DNA of 64,000 bases from Pseudomonadota bacterium (GCA_030538605.1 JAUNTQ010000002.1:1-64000), one strand, 5' to 3'. Counted from the stretch's first letter, positions 36,134-45,384 are shown. Notes: generated from the letters alone by a model not told the origin. Made by a program: numbers and translations.

Positions 36134-36817
36134 ATGCCCATGAACACATTCACACCCCGCCTCTCGCGCTGGCTGCGCGCCCCCGTGCTGGCCGCCAGCT
36201 TGTTCGCGCTCGCCGCCCCCGCCTGGGCCAGTGGGCTGCAAAGCCTGTCGCAGTTCGTCAAGCAAACACGCTCGGGCCAGGCCGCCTTCACCCAGGTCGT
36301 CACCTCGCCCGGCCAGCAGGGCCAGCCCGCGCGTACGCGCACGCAAACGGGCAGCTTCGCGTTTCAGCGGCCCGGGCAATTCCGCTTTGTCTACACCAGG
36401 CCGTTCGAGCAAACCATCGTGGCCGACGGCAAGACGCTGTGGCTGTACGACGTCGATCTGAACCAGGTCACCGCTCGCGCGCAAGAGCAGGTGCTGGGCC
36501 AGACCCCCGCTGCCATCGTGGCCGCCGCGCCCGATGTGCAGGCGCTGTCGCGCGACTTCACCCTCAGCGAAGAGCCCGCCAGCGACGGGCAGGAATGGGT
36601 CAAGGCCGTGCCCAAGGCCACCGACGGCCAACTGCAAAGCGTGCGCGTCGGCTTTCGCCCCGGCCCCCAGGGCCCCGAGCTGGCCACGCTCGACATTCTG
36701 GACAGCTTTGGCCAGCGCTCGGTGCTCAGCTTCACCGGCTTTGAAACCAACCCGGCCCTGCCCGCCAGCCACTTCCAGTTCACCCCGCCCAAGGGCGCGG
36801 ACGTGCTGCGGCAGTAA
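36134..36817 (+). CDS. lolA: outer-membrane lipoprotein carrier LolA
   Basis: 227-residue periplasmic chaperone that ferries lipoproteins to the outer membrane. It has a signal peptide ending near APAWASG, then SLSQFVKQTRSGQAAFTQVV, a conserved LolA opening, and TGSFAFQRPGQFRFVYTRPF plus LWLYDVDLNQVTAR. It follows ftsK as in many proteobacteria. ATG 36134 or 36140 are both possible; the two differ by two residues. Confidence 0.93.
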   Translation: MPMNTFTPRLSRWLRAPVLAASLFALAAPAWASGLQSLSQFVKQTRSGQAAFTQVVTSPGQQGQPARTRTQTGSFAFQRPGQFRFVYTRPFEQTIVADGKTLWLYDVDLNQVTARAQEQVLGQTPAAIVAAAPDVQALSRDFTLSEEPASDGQEWVKAVPKATDGQLQSVRVGFRPGPQGPELATLDILDSFGQRSVLSFTGFETNPALPASHFQFTPPKGADVLRQ

Positions 36818-36884
36818 AGGCCCGCGCCTGTCGAGCGCCTGACCGGCGCTGGCATTGGCTTGTTTCGTGGGCGTGCCGGATGTT

Positions 36885-36976
36885 TAAAAATAGTAGCTGC
36901 TTGCGCATGTTATAAAACAACTTCAAACTCAAAGTGCTGTTAAATTGTTTTATAACGTACGCAAGAAGCTATCTTT
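36885..36976. repeat. AGCTGCTTGCG hairpin, copy E
   Basis: TAGCTGCTTGCGCATGTTAT pairs with ATAACGTACGCAAGAAGCTA. It lies between convergent lolA and the 36977 gene and touches the latter's stop codon. Confidence 0.9.
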
Positions 36977-37306
36977 TTATTTATTCTGGCGCAGCTTCCG
37001 TTGTGGCACCAGGCCGCGGAACAGCGGGCCCAGGCGGGCCACGCGCTGGGCGGCTTCGTGTTGGCCGAATTGCTCTGACACGGCCTGGTAGACCTCGCTG
37101 CGCAGCATCCACAGCTGCAGTGCCGTGGTCGCGCTTTCCATTTGCAGGCGCACGCGGCGCACGGTCTTGATGTCGCAGTCGAGCATGTGCTCCAGCATGG
37201 CCGTGCGGATCTGCGCCAGCTCCGCCACCGTGGCCGCGCGTGCACCCGTCATGCGTTTGTGCAGCGAGCGTACGGCGTCGGACAGGGGCTTCAGGGCTTG
37301 GATCAT
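36977..37306 (-). CDS. hypothetical protein
   Basis: 109 residues, starting MIQALKPLSDAVRSLHKRMT, nearly all helical by composition and basic at the C-terminus (LVPQRKLRQNK). Family not recognised. An upstream in-frame ATG at 37411 would add 35 residues but these are Cys/His/Arg-rich and look non-coding. No signal peptide. It is a lone gene between the hairpin and trmL. Confidence 0.6.
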   Translation of the reverse strand: MIQALKPLSDAVRSLHKRMTGARAATVAELAQIRTAMLEHMLDCDIKTVRRVRLQMESATTALQLWMLRSEVYQAVSEQFGQHEAAQRVARLGPLFRGLVPQRKLRQNK

Positions 37307-37444
37307 GGCGTTGGCGAGAACTGCTGGAAGTCTAACGGCTGTCTGTACAGGTGCGACATTTGCGCGATGACGCAAGCGCGCCAAGAGGTCGTGGCATGCG
37401 CACAAGCGCACATGGGCTGTGGCGCAGAGGCCGCACGCGCGTGC

Positions 37445-37906
37445 TCAGCCAAAGCCGTTTTGCCGCCAGGCCTCGAACACCGCCACCGCCACGGCGTTGG
37501 AGAGGTTCAGGCTGCGCTGGCCCGCGCGCATGGGCAGGCGCAGCTGTTGCGCGGGGGGCACGGCGGCGCGCACCGCATCGGGCAGGCCGCGCGTTTCGGC
37601 CCCGAAGACCAGCCAGTCGCCGGGGGAAAACGCCGCTTCATGCACCGTGCGCGTGCCGCGCGTGGTGAGGGCAAACAGCCGCGCCGCGTCCGGCCTGCAC
37701 GCGGCCTGAAACGCCGCCCAGCCCGCGTGCCGGCGCAGATCGGCGTATTCGTGGTAATCCAGCCCCGCGCGGCGCAGCAGCCGGTCGTCCATGGAAAAGC
37801 CCAGCGGCTCGATCAGGTGCAGCGTGCAGCCGGTGTTGGCGGCCAGGCGAATCACGTTGCCGGTGTTGGGCGGGATTTCAGGCTCGACCAGGACGATGTG
37901 AAACAT
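37445..37906 (-). CDS. trmL: tRNA (cytidine(34)-2'-O)-methyltransferase
   Basis: 153-residue SPOUT methyltransferase that modifies the wobble base of certain leucine tRNAs. MFHIVLVEPEIPPNTGNVIR is the TrmL N-terminus; the knot region includes LVFGAETRGLP and QRSLNLSNAVAVAVFEAWRQ, which binds SAM. ATG 37906 is chosen because homology starts there; upstream in-frame codons are not conserved. Confidence 0.94.
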   Translation of the reverse strand: MFHIVLVEPEIPPNTGNVIRLAANTGCTLHLIEPLGFSMDDRLLRRAGLDYHEYADLRRHAGWAAFQAACRPDAARLFALTTRGTRTVHEAAFSPGDWLVFGAETRGLPDAVRAAVPPAQQLRLPMRAGQRSLNLSNAVAVAVFEAWRQNGFG

Positions 37907-37943
37907 GGCGCGCATTGTGCCCATGCATGTGTCCATGCGGGCT

Positions 37944-38657
37944 TCATGCGCTGGCGTCTTCCGTGCGCGCCAGCACCAGGGCCGTCACCTGTTTCGCGCC
38001 AGCGGTCAAAAGCGTGCGCGCGGCTTCGTGCAGGCTGGCACCGGTGGTCATCACGTCGTCCAGCAGCAGCACATGGCGCTCGTGCAGCGCGGGCGCTTGC
38101 GCGGCAGGCACGCTGAAAGCGCCACGCACGTTCTTCAGCCGCTGCGCGCGCGGCAGCTCGCTTTGCGGCGGGCTGTGGCGCGTGCGCAGCAGCATGTCGG
38201 CACGCAGGCGCGCCTGCGTGGCGGGCAGGGCCTTCAGCAACTGCCGGGCCAGCAGGTGCGCCGGGTTGTAGCCGCGCTCGGCCAGGCGCTGGGTAGACAG
38301 GGGCAGGGGCAGCAGCCAGTCGGCGTCCGCCAGCGCCTGCGCCATGCCGGGCGCGTCGGCCATCAGGCGAGCCAGTGGTGCGGCCAGACCCGGTGCCTGC
38401 GCAAACTTGAAGCGCTGAATGGCTTGCGCCCACGGCCACGCGTAGGCCACGGCGGCCAGGCACGCGTGCAGCGGCGGTGCTTGCCGCACGCACGCGCCGC
38501 AGCGCGCCACCCCGTCCGGCACAGGCAGCGCGCAGGTGCCGCAGCGATGCAGGGGGCGTGCGAAGCGTGCCGCGCAAGCCATGCACACCGGGCGCGCCGG
38601 CCAGGCGTGGCACACCATGCACTGGCTGGGCAGGGCGGACAGCAGGCGGGTGAGCAT
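37944..38657 (-). CDS. ComF family protein (phosphoribosyltransferase-like)
   Basis: 237 residues. The N-terminal zinc-finger-like part has several Cys pairs (CMVC, CMAC, CGTC, CGAC). The C-terminal PRTase-like domain has the PRPP loop VLLLDDVMTTGASLHEAAR and RGYNPAHLLARQL. ComF proteins take part in DNA uptake in competent bacteria or in unknown nucleotide metabolism. ATG 38657 gives MLTRLLSALPSQCMVCHAW. It is divergent from the methyltransferase gene. Confidence 0.88.
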   Translation of the reverse strand: MLTRLLSALPSQCMVCHAWPARPVCMACAARFARPLHRCGTCALPVPDGVARCGACVRQAPPLHACLAAVAYAWPWAQAIQRFKFAQAPGLAAPLARLMADAPGMAQALADADWLLPLPLSTQRLAERGYNPAHLLARQLLKALPATQARLRADMLLRTRHSPPQSELPRAQRLKNVRGAFSVPAAQAPALHERHVLLLDDVMTTGASLHEAARTLLTAGAKQVTALVLARTEDASA

Positions 38658-38771
38658 GGGGTGGCGCGTGCAAGCAAATCGGCAAGAACCCGTCGGCAGG
38701 GCGGGGTGCAACTCAATATACTGCCGCCCCATCCGGGCCCTGGTGCCTGTGAATCGGTTTTTTTGTCGCCC

Positions 38772-39698
38772 GTGCCTGCCCCCGCCCTGCCACCTTCCAT
38801 CGACCCCGTTGCCGCGCGCCGCTGGGCCTTGCGTCAGCCCGCGCCGGCTTCGCCCTGGCTGCACGACGAGGTGGCCCGCCGCATGGCCGAGCGGCTGGAG
38901 GTGATCCGTCTGCCCGTGCAGCGCTGGGCCGACTGGGAGCCTGACAACGGCGGCCAGCAAGGCCATGCGCAGGTGGCTGCGCACTACCCGGGTGCGTCAT
39001 GCGTGCGCGTGTCGGCGCTGGCGCCTGGCACGCAGGAGGCCAAGGACGCGGGCAAGTGGTGGCAGCGCTTTCGCCTGCGGCGCCAGGACGACCCAGTGGT
39101 GGCCGCGCCGCCCGAGGGCAGCGTGCAACTGGTCTGGGCCAACATGCTGGCCCACCAGGTGGCCGACCCCGGGGCGCTGCTGGCCGCGTGGCACCACGCG
39201 CTGGCGGTGGACGGCTTCGTCATGTTCTCCTGCCTGGGGCCGGACACGCTCAAGGAGCTGCGCGCGCTTTATGCCCGCCTGGGCTGGCCGCCGCCCGCGC
39301 AGGCCTTCACCGACATGCACGACTGGGGCGACCAGCTCATCGCTGCCGGCTTTGCCGAGCCGGTGATGGACATGGAAACCGTGACCCTCACCTTCGAGAC
39401 GCCCGAGCGCCTGCTCACCGAGCTGCGCGGGCTGGGCCGCAACCTGCACGGCGAACGTTTTGCCGGGCTGCGCACGCCCGCCTGGCGCGAGCGTTTGTTG
39501 CAGGCCATGGACGATGGCCTGCGGCCGGCGGCCGGCGCGCAGACGGGCAAGCCCGCGCTGCCCTTGAGCTTCGAGTTGATCTATGGTCACGCGCTCAAGC
39601 CTGCGGCGCGCCACGCCGTGGCGAGCGAAACGGCCATGCCCTTGCAGGACATGCGCAGTTCGTTGAAAAAAAGCATAGGGAATTTCCCGCCTGTTTGA
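38772..39698 (+). CDS. BioC-like SAM-dependent methyltransferase
   Basis: About 308 residues. The start WLHDEVARRMAERLEVIRLP and the FVMFSCLGPDTLKELRALYA block resemble BioC-type malonyl-ACP methyltransferases, the latter being the family's post-SAM region. However, the usual glycine-rich SAM motif after the first strand is not obvious, so biotin synthesis is only a suggestion. There is no ATG; GTG 38772 and TTG 38763 are the candidate starts, and the frame upstream is antisense to comF. It is paired divergently with comF. Confidence 0.7.
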   Translation: MPAPALPPSIDPVAARRWALRQPAPASPWLHDEVARRMAERLEVIRLPVQRWADWEPDNGGQQGHAQVAAHYPGASCVRVSALAPGTQEAKDAGKWWQRFRLRRQDDPVVAAPPEGSVQLVWANMLAHQVADPGALLAAWHHALAVDGFVMFSCLGPDTLKELRALYARLGWPPPAQAFTDMHDWGDQLIAAGFAEPVMDMETVTLTFETPERLLTELRGLGRNLHGERFAGLRTPAWRERLLQAMDDGLRPAAGAQTGKPALPLSFELIYGHALKPAARHAVASETAMPLQDMRSSLKKSIGNFPPV

Positions 39699-39805
39699 TC
39701 TGTGTTAAACAGGCGGATTGCTGGTTAAACTTCATTCTTTTGTCCGAGGCGTCGTTGCCTGCGGCGGAGATCGTGGTGGAGGTTATGGGGAACGTGGGCA
39801 CGACA

Positions 39806-40993
39806 ATGAACAATCACATCGCATCGACATGGGCCAGCCGTGCGCGGCACGCCGCGATCGGCTTGGCCGCGCTGGTCGGCAGCGCCATGGCACAGGTGAA
39901 CGACCTGCCGGGCGGCCCCGCCGTGCGCCAGCTCAACCTGCACCCGCCGGTCACGCAGATCGCCGAGGCGCAGCACTGGCTGCACTGGATGATGCTCATC
40001 ATCTGCACGACGGTCTTCATCGCCGTGTTCTCGGTGATGTTCTATTCCATCTACAAGCACCGCAAGTCGCAGGGCGCGAAGGCGGCCACCTTCCATGAAT
40101 CGGTGAGCGTGGAAGTGGCCTGGACCATCGTGCCCTTCATCATCGTCATCCTCATGGCGCTGCCCGCCACCAAGGTGGTGGTGGCGCAGAAAGACACCAC
40201 CAACGCCGACCTGACCATCAAGGTCACCGGCTACCAGTGGAAGTGGGGCTACGACTACATCAACGGCGAGGGCGAAGGCATCGGCTTTCTCTCCACGCTC
40301 GACGCCTCGCAGCGCGCCATGTCGGACGCCGGCAAGCCCGAGGGCGACGACTACCTGCTGCGCGTGGACCGGCCGCTGGTGGTGCCCGTGAACAAGAAGG
40401 TGCGCATCATCACCACCGCCAACGACGTCATCCACAGCTGGATGGTGCCGTCCTTCGGCGTCAAGCAGGACGCCATCCCCGGTTTCGTGCGCGACACCTG
40501 GTTCCGCGCCCAGCAGACGGGTGACTTCTACGGCCAGTGCGCCGAGCTGTGCGGCAAGGAACACGCCTACATGCCCATCCACGTGAAGGTGCTTTCCCAC
40601 ACCGACTACAGTGCCTGGGTCGCCGACGAGCAAAAGCGCCTGGCCGCCCTGGCCGACGACCCCGCCAAGACCTGGACGCTGGCCGAGCTGGTGGCCCGTG
40701 GCGAAAAGGTCTACGCCGCCAACTGCGCCGCCTGCCACCAGCCCAGTGGCAAGGGTGCCGGCCCCATCAAGCCGCTGGACGGCAGCGCCGTGGTGCTGGG
40801 CCCCTTGGCCGAGCAAATGCATGTGCTGCTGGAAGGCCGGGCCAATGGCGCCATGCCAGCCTGGAAACAGTTGAGCGACGTGGAGCTGGCCGCCGTGGCC
40901 ACGTACACCAAGAACCAGTGGAGCAACCAGACGGGGCGGCTGATTCAGCCTGCTGCATTCACCGAGGCGCGCGCGGGCAAGTTCCCGGGCTGA
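39806..40993 (+). CDS. coxB: cytochrome c oxidase subunit II with fused cytochrome c domain
   Basis: 395-residue membrane subunit that takes electrons from cytochrome c. After a signal peptide (near LVGSAMAQV) come two membrane helices, then the CuA domain with WMVPSFGVKQDAIPG and the metal ligands in CAELCGKEHAYM. The C-terminal ~100 residues are a cytochrome c domain with CAACH, so this is a caa3-like subunit II. ATG 39806 is chosen; ATG 39785 sits only two bases after GGAGG, too close, but cannot be excluded. First gene of the oxidase cluster. Confidence 0.94.
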   Translation: MNNHIASTWASRARHAAIGLAALVGSAMAQVNDLPGGPAVRQLNLHPPVTQIAEAQHWLHWMMLIICTTVFIAVFSVMFYSIYKHRKSQGAKAATFHESVSVEVAWTIVPFIIVILMALPATKVVVAQKDTTNADLTIKVTGYQWKWGYDYINGEGEGIGFLSTLDASQRAMSDAGKPEGDDYLLRVDRPLVVPVNKKVRIITTANDVIHSWMVPSFGVKQDAIPGFVRDTWFRAQQTGDFYGQCAELCGKEHAYMPIHVKVLSHTDYSAWVADEQKRLAALADDPAKTWTLAELVARGEKVYAANCAACHQPSGKGAGPIKPLDGSAVVLGPLAEQMHVLLEGRANGAMPAWKQLSDVELAAVATYTKNQWSNQTGRLIQPAAFTEARAGKFPG

Positions 40994-41063
40994 TCGCGCA
41001 CATACACCCAGCCTTATCCCCCACGGTTCACGCCACCGAGTATCGACACGGAGAAACATCCGA

Positions 41064-42698
41064 ATGAGCGCCGTTTTGCCCCAGCCGCATGCTGGTCACT
41101 CCCACGACCACCACGACGACCACCATTACCATGCACCCACCGGTTGGCGGCGCTGGGTCTACGCCACCAACCACAAGGACATCGGCACGCTGTACATGCT
41201 GTTCTCGTTCGCCATGCTCATGGTGGGCGGGGTGCTGGCGCTGCTGATCCGCGCCGAGCTGTTCCAGCCCGGGCTGCAACTGGTCAACCCCGAGCTGTTC
41301 AACCAGCTCACCACCATGCACGGCCTCATCATGGTGTTCGGGGCCATCATGCCGGCCTTCGTGGGCTTCGCCAACTGGATGATTCCGCTGCAAATCGGCG
41401 CATCCGACATGGCCTTCGCGCGCATGAACAACTTCAGTTTCTGGTTGCTGATTCCGGCCGGTCTGATGCTGGTGGGCTCCTTCCTCATGCCCGGCGGCGC
41501 GCCTGCCGCGGGCTGGACGCTGTATGCGCCGCTCACCCTGCAGATGGGCCCCAGCATGGACATGGCCATCTTCGCCATGCACATCATGGGTGCCAGCTCC
41601 ATCATGGGCGCGATCAACATCATCGTCACCATCCTGAACATGCGCGCGCCCGGCATGACGCTGATGAAGATGCCCATGTTCTGCTGGACCTGGCTCATCA
41701 CCGCCTACCTGCTGATCGCCGTCATGCCCGTGCTGGCCGGTGCCATCACCATGACGCTGACCGACCGCCACTTCGGCACCAGCTTCTTCAACCCCGCAGG
41801 CGGCGGCGACCCGGTGATGTACCAGCACATCTTCTGGTTCTTCGGCCACCCCGAGGTCTACATCATGATCCTGCCCGCCTTCGGCATCGTCAGCCAGGTG
41901 GTGCCGGCCTTTGCGCGCAAGAAGCTCTTCGGCTATGCGTCGATGGTGTATGCGGTGGCGGCCATCGCCATCCTCAGCTTCATCGTGTGGGCGCACCACA
42001 TGTTCACCACCGGCATGCCGGTCACGGGCCAGCTCTTCTTCATGTACGCCACCATGCTGATCGCCGTGCCCACGGCGGTGAAGATCTTCAACTGGATCGC
42101 CACCATGTGGCGCGGCTCCATGACCTTCGAGACGCCCATGCTGTTCTCGGTCGGCTTCATCTTCGTGTTCACCATCGGCGGCTTCACCGGCCTCATCCCG
42201 GCCGTGGCACCCATCGACACGCAGATCCAGGACACCTACTACATCGTTGCCCACTTCCACTACGTGCTGGTGGCCGGTTCGCTGTTCGCACTGTTCGCGG
42301 GCTACTACTACTGGGCACCCAAGTGGACGGGCGTGATGTACAACGAAACGCGCGGGCAGATCCACTTCTGGTGGTCCATCATCTCGTTCAACGTCACTTT
42401 CTTCCCCATGCACTTCCTGGGGCTGGCCGGCATGCCGCGCCGCTATGCCGACTACCCCATGCAGTTTGCCGACTTCAACATGGTCGCCTCGGTCGGCGCG
42501 TTCTTCTTCGGCTTCGCGCAGGTGTATTTCTTCCTGTTCATCGTGCTGCCCGCCATGCGCGGCAAGGGCGAGAAGGCGCCGCAGCGCCCGTGGGAAGGTG
42601 CCGAGGGGCTGGAATGGGAAGTGCCTTCGCCCGCGCCCTTCCACACCTTCGAAAACCCGCCCAAGCTGGACGCCACCGCCACGCGCGTGGTGGGCTGA
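41064..42698 (+). CDS. ctaD: cytochrome c oxidase subunit I
   Basis: 544-residue catalytic subunit with about 12 membrane helices carrying heme a, heme a3 and CuB. Key ligands are visible: His in TTMHGLIMVFG (heme a), the HPEVYIMILPAFG block with the CuB His-Tyr pair, WAHHMFTTGM (CuB His pair), and HFHYVLVAG (heme a3 and a). The N-terminus is His-rich (HSHDHHDDHHYH). It follows coxB by about 70 bases, with a purine-rich ribosome site. Confidence 0.97.
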   Translation: MSAVLPQPHAGHSHDHHDDHHYHAPTGWRRWVYATNHKDIGTLYMLFSFAMLMVGGVLALLIRAELFQPGLQLVNPELFNQLTTMHGLIMVFGAIMPAFVGFANWMIPLQIGASDMAFARMNNFSFWLLIPAGLMLVGSFLMPGGAPAAGWTLYAPLTLQMGPSMDMAIFAMHIMGASSIMGAINIIVTILNMRAPGMTLMKMPMFCWTWLITAYLLIAVMPVLAGAITMTLTDRHFGTSFFNPAGGGDPVMYQHIFWFFGHPEVYIMILPAFGIVSQVVPAFARKKLFGYASMVYAVAAIAILSFIVWAHHMFTTGMPVTGQLFFMYATMLIAVPTAVKIFNWIATMWRGSMTFETPMLFSVGFIFVFTIGGFTGLIPAVAPIDTQIQDTYYIVAHFHYVLVAGSLFALFAGYYYWAPKWTGVMYNETRGQIHFWWSIISFNVTFFPMHFLGLAGMPRRYADYPMQFADFNMVASVGAFFFGFAQVYFFLFIVLPAMRGKGEKAPQRPWEGAEGLEWEVPSPAPFHTFENPPKLDATATRVVG

Positions 42699-42705
42699 GA
42701 ACACC

Positions 42706-42819
42706 ATGATCAGCCCCGAGCAACGCAAGCGCAACGTCCGCCTGGGCCTCATCCTGGCGTCGGTGGCCTTCCTGTTCCTGGCAGGCTTTGTCGTGCGCCT
42801 GCTGGTGCTGGGCGGCTGA
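42706..42819 (+). CDS. cytochrome oxidase small assembly protein
   Basis: 37-residue protein, MISPEQRKRNVRLGLILASV followed by one membrane helix and ending LLVLGG. It lies 7 bases after ctaD and just before ctaG, in the position where Burkholderiales genomes carry an annotated small cytochrome oxidase assembly protein. A role in oxidase assembly is inferred from that position. Confidence 0.8.
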   Translation: MISPEQRKRNVRLGLILASVAFLFLAGFVVRLLVLGG

Positions 42820-42847
42820 CGCGGCACAAGGCAAGGAGCGGAAGGCT

Positions 42848-43486
42848 GTGGCGCTGCGTGTGGAAAACATCAGGATGGTGGGCAAGCTGCTCGTGGTGGC
42901 AGCGGGCATGTTCGCCTTCGGCTACGCCATGATTCCGCTGTACCGCGCGATCTGCGAGGTCACCGGCATCAACATCCTGTCGCTGGGCGAGCAGCAGATT
43001 CCCGGCGGTGCCAAGGCCAGCCGCGCCCGGCAGGTGCTCAAGAACAGCCAGGTGGACGAAAGCCGCGTCATCACCGTCGAGTTCGACGCCAACGCACGTG
43101 GCCCCTGGTTCTTCAAGCCCGAGCGCAGCAGCATGCAGGTGCACCCCGGCGAGCTGGCCACCGTGATGTACGAGTTCCAGAACGTGCAGAACCGGGCCAT
43201 GTCCGCCCAGGCCATTCCCAGCTACGCGCCGCGCCAGGCCACGGCACACTTCAACAAGCTGGAGTGCTTCTGCTTCAACCAGTACATGCTGGCGCCGGGC
43301 GAGAAAAAAGAGTGGCCCGTGGCCTTCGTGATCGACCCGCGCATTCCCAAGGACGTGACCACCATCACCCTGTCCTACACCTTCTTCGAAGTGGGTGGCC
43401 AGGTGTCTTCCCCGTCGCCCGCCGGCCCAGGCACGGCAGGCGCCGCCGTCATGGGCACGCCCGTGACGGCAGGAGCGGGCGCATGA
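42848..43486 (+). CDS. ctaG: cytochrome c oxidase assembly protein CtaG/Cox11
   Basis: 212-residue Cox11-type copper chaperone that helps build CuB of subunit I. One N-terminal membrane helix (LLVVAAGMFAFGYAMIPLY) is followed by the periplasmic domain with copper ligands in LECFCFNQYML, and DPRIPKDVTTITLSYTFFEV. GTG 42848 is the start, with AAGGAG about 9 bases upstream. The C-terminus has a Gly/Ala/Pro tail and overlaps the next gene by 4 bases. Confidence 0.94.
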   Translation: MALRVENIRMVGKLLVVAAGMFAFGYAMIPLYRAICEVTGINILSLGEQQIPGGAKASRARQVLKNSQVDESRVITVEFDANARGPWFFKPERSSMQVHPGELATVMYEFQNVQNRAMSAQAIPSYAPRQATAHFNKLECFCFNQYMLAPGEKKEWPVAFVIDPRIPKDVTTITLSYTFFEVGGQVSSPSPAGPGTAGAAVMGTPVTAGAGA

Positions 43487-43719
43487 ACCAGCCGCCCCCG
43501 TCCGCCAAGCCGCCCACCAAGCCACCGGCGCAGCCCTCGTTCTGGCACTCCGTGCGCATGGTGGCCTGGGGCTTTCTGGGCGTGCGCAAGAAAAGCGGCT
43601 ACCAGGACGATCTGGCGCGGGTCAACCCCTTTCATGTCATCGTCGCGGGCGTGCTGGGCGCGCTCATCCTGGTGCTGCTGCTGCTGGGCATCGTGCACTG
43701 GGTGGTGGGCAGCGGCTAG
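43483..43719 (+). CDS. DUF2970 domain protein
   Basis: 78 residues: a Pro-rich N-terminus, then FWHSVRMVAWGFLGVRKKSG and one membrane helix (HVIVAGVLGALILVLLLLGI). DUF2970 genes sit in the oxidase cluster of Burkholderiales between ctaG and ctaE; function is unknown. Its ATG overlaps the ctaG stop (ATGA). Confidence 0.88.
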   Translation: MNQPPPSAKPPTKPPAQPSFWHSVRMVAWGFLGVRKKSGYQDDLARVNPFHVIVAGVLGALILVLLLLGIVHWVVGSG

Positions 43720-43834
43720 GCCGTCAAGTCCACGCGTCGCACCCTGAAACGCCTTCGACGATGTTCCCCTTTCCCTTTTTGCCCCACACGCGCGCACTGA
43801 CCGCCATACAAAAGAAAACGCAGGAGTCCCGAGC

Positions 43835-44716
43835 ATGAGCACCACCACCAGCGCCCAGGCGCCGTATTACTACGTTCCGGCCGAATCGCGCCACCCGGTC
43901 ATGGCTTCCATCGGCCTGTTCTTCGTCATTCTGGGCGCAGGGCAGTGGGTCAACGGCGCTTCATGGGCCCCCTATGTGCTGGCCTTCGGCTTTCTGTGGT
44001 GGGCCGTGGTGCTCTACCAGTGGTTTTCCGATGCCGTGCGCGAGAGCGAGGCGGGCCTGTATGGCCGCAAGATCGACCTGTCCTACCGCTGGAGCATGAG
44101 CTGGTTCATCTTCTCGGAGGTGATGTTCTTCGGCGCGTTCTTCACCGCGCTGTGGTGGGCGCGCGCGCACTCGGTGCCCGCCCTCGGCAGCCTGGAAAAC
44201 GCCCTGCTCTGGCCCGACTTCAAGGCCGTGTGGCCCAGCCTGCAGGCCGGTGCCACCGCATCGCCCGCAGGCATTGTCGAGCCCTTCCAGACCATGGGCC
44301 CCTTCTGGCTGCCCACCATCAACACCGCGCTGCTGCTCACCTCGGGCGTCACGCTCACCATTGCGCACCACGCGCTGCAAGTGGGCAACCGCGCACGCAC
44401 CATCGCCTTCATGTGGCTCACGGTGCTGCTGGGCGTGGTTTTTTTGTGCGTGCAGGGCTACGAATACTTTCACGCCTACTCCGACCTGAACCTCAAGCTC
44501 AACTCTGGCATCTTCGGCTCTACCTTCTACATGCTCACCGGCTTTCACGGCCTGCACGTGTTCGTGGGCATGCTGATGCTGCTGTTCATCACCCTGCGCC
44601 TGATGAAGGGCCACTTCACGCCCGAACGGCACTTCGGCTTCGAAGGCGCCGCCTGGTACTGGCACTTCGTGGACGTGGTGTGGCTGGGCCTGTACATCCT
44701 CGTGTACTGGATGTGA
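43835..44716 (+). CDS. ctaE: cytochrome c oxidase subunit III
   Basis: 293-residue membrane subunit with seven hydrophobic segments. Conserved blocks are SMSWFIFSEVMFFGAFFTAL, VQGYEYFHAYSDL and STFYMLTGFHGLHVFVGM, ending AAWYWHFVDVVWLGLYILVY. It has a good AGGAGT ribosome site about 10 bases ahead of the ATG. Last structural gene of the first oxidase operon. Confidence 0.96.
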   Translation: MSTTTSAQAPYYYVPAESRHPVMASIGLFFVILGAGQWVNGASWAPYVLAFGFLWWAVVLYQWFSDAVRESEAGLYGRKIDLSYRWSMSWFIFSEVMFFGAFFTALWWARAHSVPALGSLENALLWPDFKAVWPSLQAGATASPAGIVEPFQTMGPFWLPTINTALLLTSGVTLTIAHHALQVGNRARTIAFMWLTVLLGVVFLCVQGYEYFHAYSDLNLKLNSGIFGSTFYMLTGFHGLHVFVGMLMLLFITLRLMKGHFTPERHFGFEGAAWYWHFVDVVWLGLYILVYWM

Positions 44717-44751
44717 ACGGCGCGCCGCCCGTTGCCTGCGGCGACGGGGGG

Positions 44752-44850
44752 TTAGAAAAAGTGAGCTGCTTGCGTATGTTTTAAAAGGATTTCAGCATAA
44801 AATGTATCTGAAGTCCGCTAAAAACGTACGCAAGCAGCTCACTTTTTAAA
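44752..44850. repeat. AGCTGCTTGCG hairpin, copy F
   Basis: AAAAAGTGAGCTGCTTGCGTA pairs with TACGCAAGCAGCTCACTTTTT; the outer arms are almost perfect. Between convergent ctaE and the DUF2909 gene; a likely two-way terminator. Confidence 0.92.
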
Positions 44851-44893
44851 TATAGCCCATCCCATAAACAAGCCGACAGGCGTTTTGGCTGTT

Positions 44894-44998
44894 GGCCCCT
44901 TCCCCGTTGGGGGAAGGCTGGGATGGGGGCTGACCACCTTCAATGAATCCACCGTGGCTCGCCCCCACCCCAACCCTCCCCCAGAGGGGGAGGGAGCA
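44894..44998. repeat. inverted pair of C/G-rich repeats
   Basis: GGCCCCTTCCCCGTTGGGGG at the left and CCCTCCCCCAGAGGGGGAGG at the right are inverted copies of the same unit, about 60 bases apart. Related single units are at 11131 and about 47258. No gene is seen in the rest of the 44717-45111 gap. Confidence 0.75.
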
Positions 44999-45111
44999 AG
45001 AAGCGTCTAATTGTTCTTGAGTTCAGCTATACCTTGCCCTGCGCTTCCTGGCTTCTGCATGCCCTGTCTTTGGCACATGGCCCGCCGGGTCATCGGCGGG
45101 CATACAAGGTT

Positions 45112-45348
45112 TCAAGGCTTTGCCGGCAAACCCGATGGCTGCACCCACCCCAGTTTCCACGCGGCCAGAATGCACACGAACAGCAGTATCGACAGCCCCA
45201 CCCGCAGCGCCAGCGCCTTCACCATGCGGCTTGCGCGCGCGGCCTCGTCGCCCTCGCCGGGCTGGCCGCCTTTCATCATGAAAACCAGCGCAGACGCCAG
45301 GCTGCCCACAATGCCGGCAAACGCCAGGCCGATCAAAACGTTTTTCAT
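45112..45348 (-). CDS. twin transmembrane protein (DUF2909)
   Basis: 78 residues with two membrane helices, KNVLIGLAFAGIVGSLASAL and RVGLSILLFVCILAAWKLGW, separated by a charged loop. DUF2909 proteins are part of the oxidase neighbourhood in this order. ATG 45348 (MKNVLIG) matches the family start; ATG 45357 adds three residues. It is the one gene of the cluster on the minus strand, divergent from SURF1. Confidence 0.85.
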   Translation of the reverse strand: MKNVLIGLAFAGIVGSLASALVFMMKGGQPGEGDEAARASRMVKALALRVGLSILLFVCILAAWKLGWVQPSGLPAKP

Positions 45349-45384
45349 GCGCCGCATTATTGTTGAGACCAAGGCCGTTGCCCC

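Noticed and set aside
37905..38771. N-terminal extension of the BioC-like methyltransferase frame
   Set aside because: It is antisense of comF; conserved sequence starts near 38772.
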